Source: a virus
Virus record (IMG/VR): IMGVR_UViG_3300042470_001401
Span: 1-42,690 of that record
Direction: 5' to 3' (one strand)
Length of the DNA: 42,690 nt
The position numbers were made by a program, and so were the translations under genes. Below are positions 41,050 through 42,690 of this stretch, piece after piece (within the stretch, counting starts at the first letter, position 1; each line of letters starts with the position of its first letter). Under the pieces are notes generated by a model. The model saw nothing but the letters and a program-made list of their open reading frames with translations. It ran no database searches and was not told where the DNA came from.

Positions 41050-41073
41050 GCGGGGCTCCTCGAGGAGCCCCGC
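41050..41073 (+). terminator. Perfect 24-bp palindrome after the SSB-like gene
   Basis: GCGGGGCTCCTC followed directly by GAGGAGCCCCGC, starting seven bases after the upstream stop. It would form a very stable hairpin in RNA, or be a symmetrical protein site. There is no T run, so it may act as a partial terminator or block RNA decay. Confidence 0.5.
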
Positions 41074-41078
41074 CACAT

Positions 41079-41162
41079 GAGCGCGATCGGCAGCGCGTCA
41101 CCGCCCGGCCTCATCCGCCACGGGTGGTGACCCGCTCCGCGGTTCGATTCCGCGGGCGCTCT
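41079..41162 (+). ncRNA. tRNA-like structure in the RecD2-N leader
   Basis: A perfect T-arm CGCGG-TTCGATT-CCGCG (41138-41154) is followed by GGCGCTC, which pairs in six of seven positions with GAGCGCG at 41079-41085, as an acceptor stem. Between them is one long hairpin GTCACCGCCCG (41097-41107) / CGGGTGGTGAC (41121-41131), 11 pairs with one G-U and a 13-base loop containing CTCATC. A normal D-arm or anticodon arm does not fit. It ends 12 bp before the helicase-half ATG. Probably a tRNA-derived or tRNA-mimicking leader; not a functional tRNA. Confidence 0.45.
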
Positions 41163-41174
41163 TCGAGGAAGACC

Positions 41175-42101
41175 ATGCGACAGGGACAGCAAGAGCTCGA
41201 CGTGCTCCGCGGCCAGGTGGCCTCGGTGAAGCTGCTCAAGGACGGCTGGGGCCGCGCGATGGTGCGCGCGGGCTCGGGCGACGCCGCCGTGGCCGTGATG
41301 GGCACGGTGCTCGGCATCGACGAGGGCACGACCGTGGAGTGCCGCGGACGCTGGGACGTGCACCCGCAGTACGGGCGGCAGTTCAAGGCCTCGACGATCT
41401 CGACGATCGTGCCGTCGAGCGCGGAGGGGGCGATCGCGTGGATCGCCAGCAAGCTCCCCGCCGTCGGGCGCAAGCGCGCGACCGAGCTCGTCGAGCGGTA
41501 CGGCATCCCGGCGCTGTGGGACGTGCTCGAGCGCACGCCCGAGCAGCTCGTCGAGGTGCGCGGCATCACCGCGGAGGCGGCCGAGAAGATCGGCGCCGAG
41601 TACGCACGCGTGAAGGGCGAGCGCGACGAGATGGTCACGCTGCGCGGCTGGGGCCTGAGCGAGTATCAGATCAGCCGCTGCCGCGAGGCATGGAAGGGCA
41701 ACGTGGTCGCCGAGCTGCGCGCCGACCCGTTCCGGCTCGCCGAGGTCGTCGATGGCTTCGGCTTCCGGCGCGCCGACGAGGTCGCGCGCCGCATGGGCAC
41801 GCCGAGCGACCACCCGAGCCGCATCCGCGCGTGCCTCATGCACACGCTCAGCGAGGCCGAGGGCGCGGGGCACTGCTACGTCGTCTCGGGGGCGCTCGTG
41901 GCCATCGCGAGCGACACGCTCGGCCTGGCGCGCGACATCGTCGCCCGCGAGCTCGGGCGCGCCGTGGGCCTCGGCGTGGTCATTCAGGAGGGCAGCCGCG
42001 TCTACCTGGCGACGACGCACCGCGCCGAGCAGGGCGTGGCGCGGCGCGCGCTGGCGATGCTGGGCGCGCGAGGCGGCGCAGAGCAGCGGAGGGCGGCGTG
42101 A
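41175..42101 (+). CDS. RecD2 N-terminal part (OB/HhH) as a separate protein, 308 aa
   Basis: ATG 41175 with GAGGAA five bases upstream. GQVASVKLLKDGWGRAMVRA and strands to about 75 form the OB-like N-terminus of RecD2. AWIASKLPAVGRKRATELVE and LVEVRGITAEAAEKIGAEYA are the tandem helix-hairpin-helix motifs. FRLAEVVDGFGFRRADEVAR and a winged part follow. The ATPase motifs are missing: no Walker A. They are in the gene at 1169-2632, about 1.2-1.3 kb further on the circle. It probably forms a complex with that motor (inference). Confidence 0.88.
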   Translation: MRQGQQELDVLRGQVASVKLLKDGWGRAMVRAGSGDAAVAVMGTVLGIDEGTTVECRGRWDVHPQYGRQFKASTISTIVPSSAEGAIAWIASKLPAVGRKRATELVERYGIPALWDVLERTPEQLVEVRGITAEAAEKIGAEYARVKGERDEMVTLRGWGLSEYQISRCREAWKGNVVAELRADPFRLAEVVDGFGFRRADEVARRMGTPSDHPSRIRACLMHTLSEAEGAGHCYVVSGALVAIASDTLGLARDIVARELGRAVGLGVVIQEGSRVYLATTHRAEQGVARRALAMLGARGGAEQRRAA

Positions 42102-42268
42102 CGAACCGCAAGCCCACCTGGGCCGAGGGCGAAGGCTCCATCGAGTGGTGGCGCGCTGAGGCGAAGCGCGCGCCGCTCGACGAGTCGGACCGCTGCGACG
42201 TGCGCGGCGACGTGCTCGCCGAGCTGCTGCGCGCCTACGACGAGCGCGAGAAGGCGGGGAAGGCGTGA
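42098..42268 (+). CDS. Small early protein, 56 aa (complete copy)
   Basis: GTG 42098 overlaps the stop of the RecD2-N gene; its stop overlaps the variable gene start. It reads MTNRKPTWAEGEGSIEWWRA with an acidic helix, then DVRGDVLAELLRAYDERE. The last part is repeated at 1-68. No family is recognised. Not a complete ORF in longer form: other frames here have no support. Confidence 0.6.
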   Translation: MTNRKPTWAEGEGSIEWWRAEAKRAPLDESDRCDVRGDVLAELLRAYDEREKAGKA

Positions 42269-42320
42269 AGGTGCCGACGATGCGACAGGCGCGACGAATC
42301 TGGCGCGACGCGATCGAGGC
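42201..42320. repeat. Terminal direct repeat, copy of 1-120
   Basis: Identical to bases 1-120; it contains the 3' end of the 56-residue gene and the fixed start of the variable gene. See the entry for 1-120 for interpretation. Confidence 0.9.
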
Positions 42321-42666
42321 TGTCGTCGCGCGCGTGGGCGAGGCCGCGCCGCCGCGCGTGCTCGCCTGGTACGAGGAGGAGTCGCTTGCGCGCCGTCGCC
42401 GCGCACAATCCGAGGCGCGACGCAGGCGCGGCGGGGCCCGCACACGCGAGCAGTACCTCGCCGAGATCCGCGCCGAGGCCGCCGCGCGGAAGGCTGCGGT
42501 GCCGCTCGAAGAGCGCCGCGCAGCTGACAGAGACCGGACGCGAGAGCGTCGCGCCGCCATGCCGCTCGAAGAGCGCCGAGCCGAATGGGCTCGCCACCAA
42601 CGCGCCCGCCGCGCCCGCCTCCGCGCCGCGCAGGAAGCCACCTCTTACGCCGAGGCCGCCGAATGA
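42265..42666 (+). CDS. Arg-rich hypervariable protein, short allele (133 aa)
   Basis: Same GTG start overlap and same ends as the 181-residue allele at 65-610. The interior has two copies of PLEERRA in a long charged helix (RRRGGARTREQYLAEIRAEA, then AVPLEERRAADRDRTRERRA, then AMPLEERRAEWARHQRA). This suggests that internal duplication and exchange create the length differences. No function is known. Confidence 0.7.
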   Translation: MKVPTMRQARRIWRDAIEAVVARVGEAAPPRVLAWYEEESLARRRRAQSEARRRRGGARTREQYLAEIRAEAAARKAAVPLEERRAADRDRTRERRAAMPLEERRAEWARHQRARRARLRAAQEATSYAEAAE

Positions 42667-42690
42667 GCGCCCCGCCCGCCCACCTCTTCC
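42592..42690. repeat. Terminal direct repeat, copy of 536-634
   Basis: Identical to 536-634; contains the fixed end of the variable gene and the first bases of the 88-residue gene. It ends at the window edge. Confidence 0.9.
42663..42690 (+). CDS. 5' end of the 88-residue early gene (partial)
   Basis: ATG at 42663 overlaps the stop of the short allele; the nine codons visible are identical to those at 607-633, so this is the same gene met again on the circle. Confidence 0.7.

Noticed and set aside
1-42690. A phage DNA polymerase, RNA polymerase, transposase or anti-CRISPR gene
   Set aside because: No sequence with the relevant motifs was seen in any supported gene; small unknown proteins cannot be excluded as anti-CRISPRs but give no evidence.

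Overview
This window is almost certainly the whole genome of a circularly mapping, temperate, tailed double-stranded DNA phage (or excised prophage) of a high-GC bacterium. The base composition is strongly GC-rich, genes are packed with ATGA/GTGA start-stop overlaps, and the set of genes is integrase, repressor pair, terminase, portal, capsid, tail tube, tape measure and amidase. Lipoprotein signal peptides and an amidase-type endolysin fit a Gram-negative host. The host genus cannot be fixed; a myxobacterium-like host is only a guess from composition and integrase style. The two ends of the window overlap: bases 1-120 equal 42201-42320 and bases 536-634 equal 42592-42690. Between them lie two different versions of one Arg-rich gene. 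The simplest reading is a circle of about 42.06-42.20 kb carrying a hypervariable gene at the point where the assembly was opened.

Layout. (1) An early rightward operon starts at a promoter/operator near 37.1 kb, runs through the window ends and finishes near 5.0 kb. It holds a zinc-knuckle protein, small proteins, an HD phosphohydrolase, a Cas4/RecB-like Fe-S nuclease, a possible ssDNA-binding protein, the N-terminal half of a RecD2 helicase, the variable gene, small proteins, the ATPase half of RecD2, a RuvC-like resolvase and the tyrosine integrase. (2) The attP core lies inside the 3' end of the integrase gene. It copies the 3' half of a tRNA-Thr(CGT) gene in antisense. (3) 5.1-6.3 kb has a promoter and three small rightward genes, including a ribbon-helix-helix/AT-hook protein and a winged-helix regulator. 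(4) From 35.6 kb down to 6.3 kb nearly everything is leftward: Cro-like and CII-like regulators, DUF2303-like genes, a primase-helicase next to an iteron-like repeat cluster, a zinc-HTH regulator, terminase, a Mu-like head module (DUF935 portal, protease/scaffold, decoration protein, gpT-like capsid, gp36-like and gpG-like adaptors), a non-contractile tail module, fibres with a collagen-like stalk, and lysis genes. (5) 35.6-37.1 kb is the immunity region: a repressor and an ImmA-type metallopeptidase, converging, with the same two operator sequences on either side.

How it works together (inference). The repressor silences both outward promoters. ImmA-type proteolysis would release them. The right operon gives a recombination and integration set; the left operon gives replication, packaging, virion and lysis functions. 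Integration through the tRNA core would replace the last ~60 residues of the integrase. Most striking features: the RecD2-type helicase divided into two genes flanking a hypervariable locus, the attP inside the integrase gene, the inverted iteron cluster by the primase, a degenerate tRNA-Met directly before a head-completion gene, and a second tRNA-like element in the RecD2-N leader.
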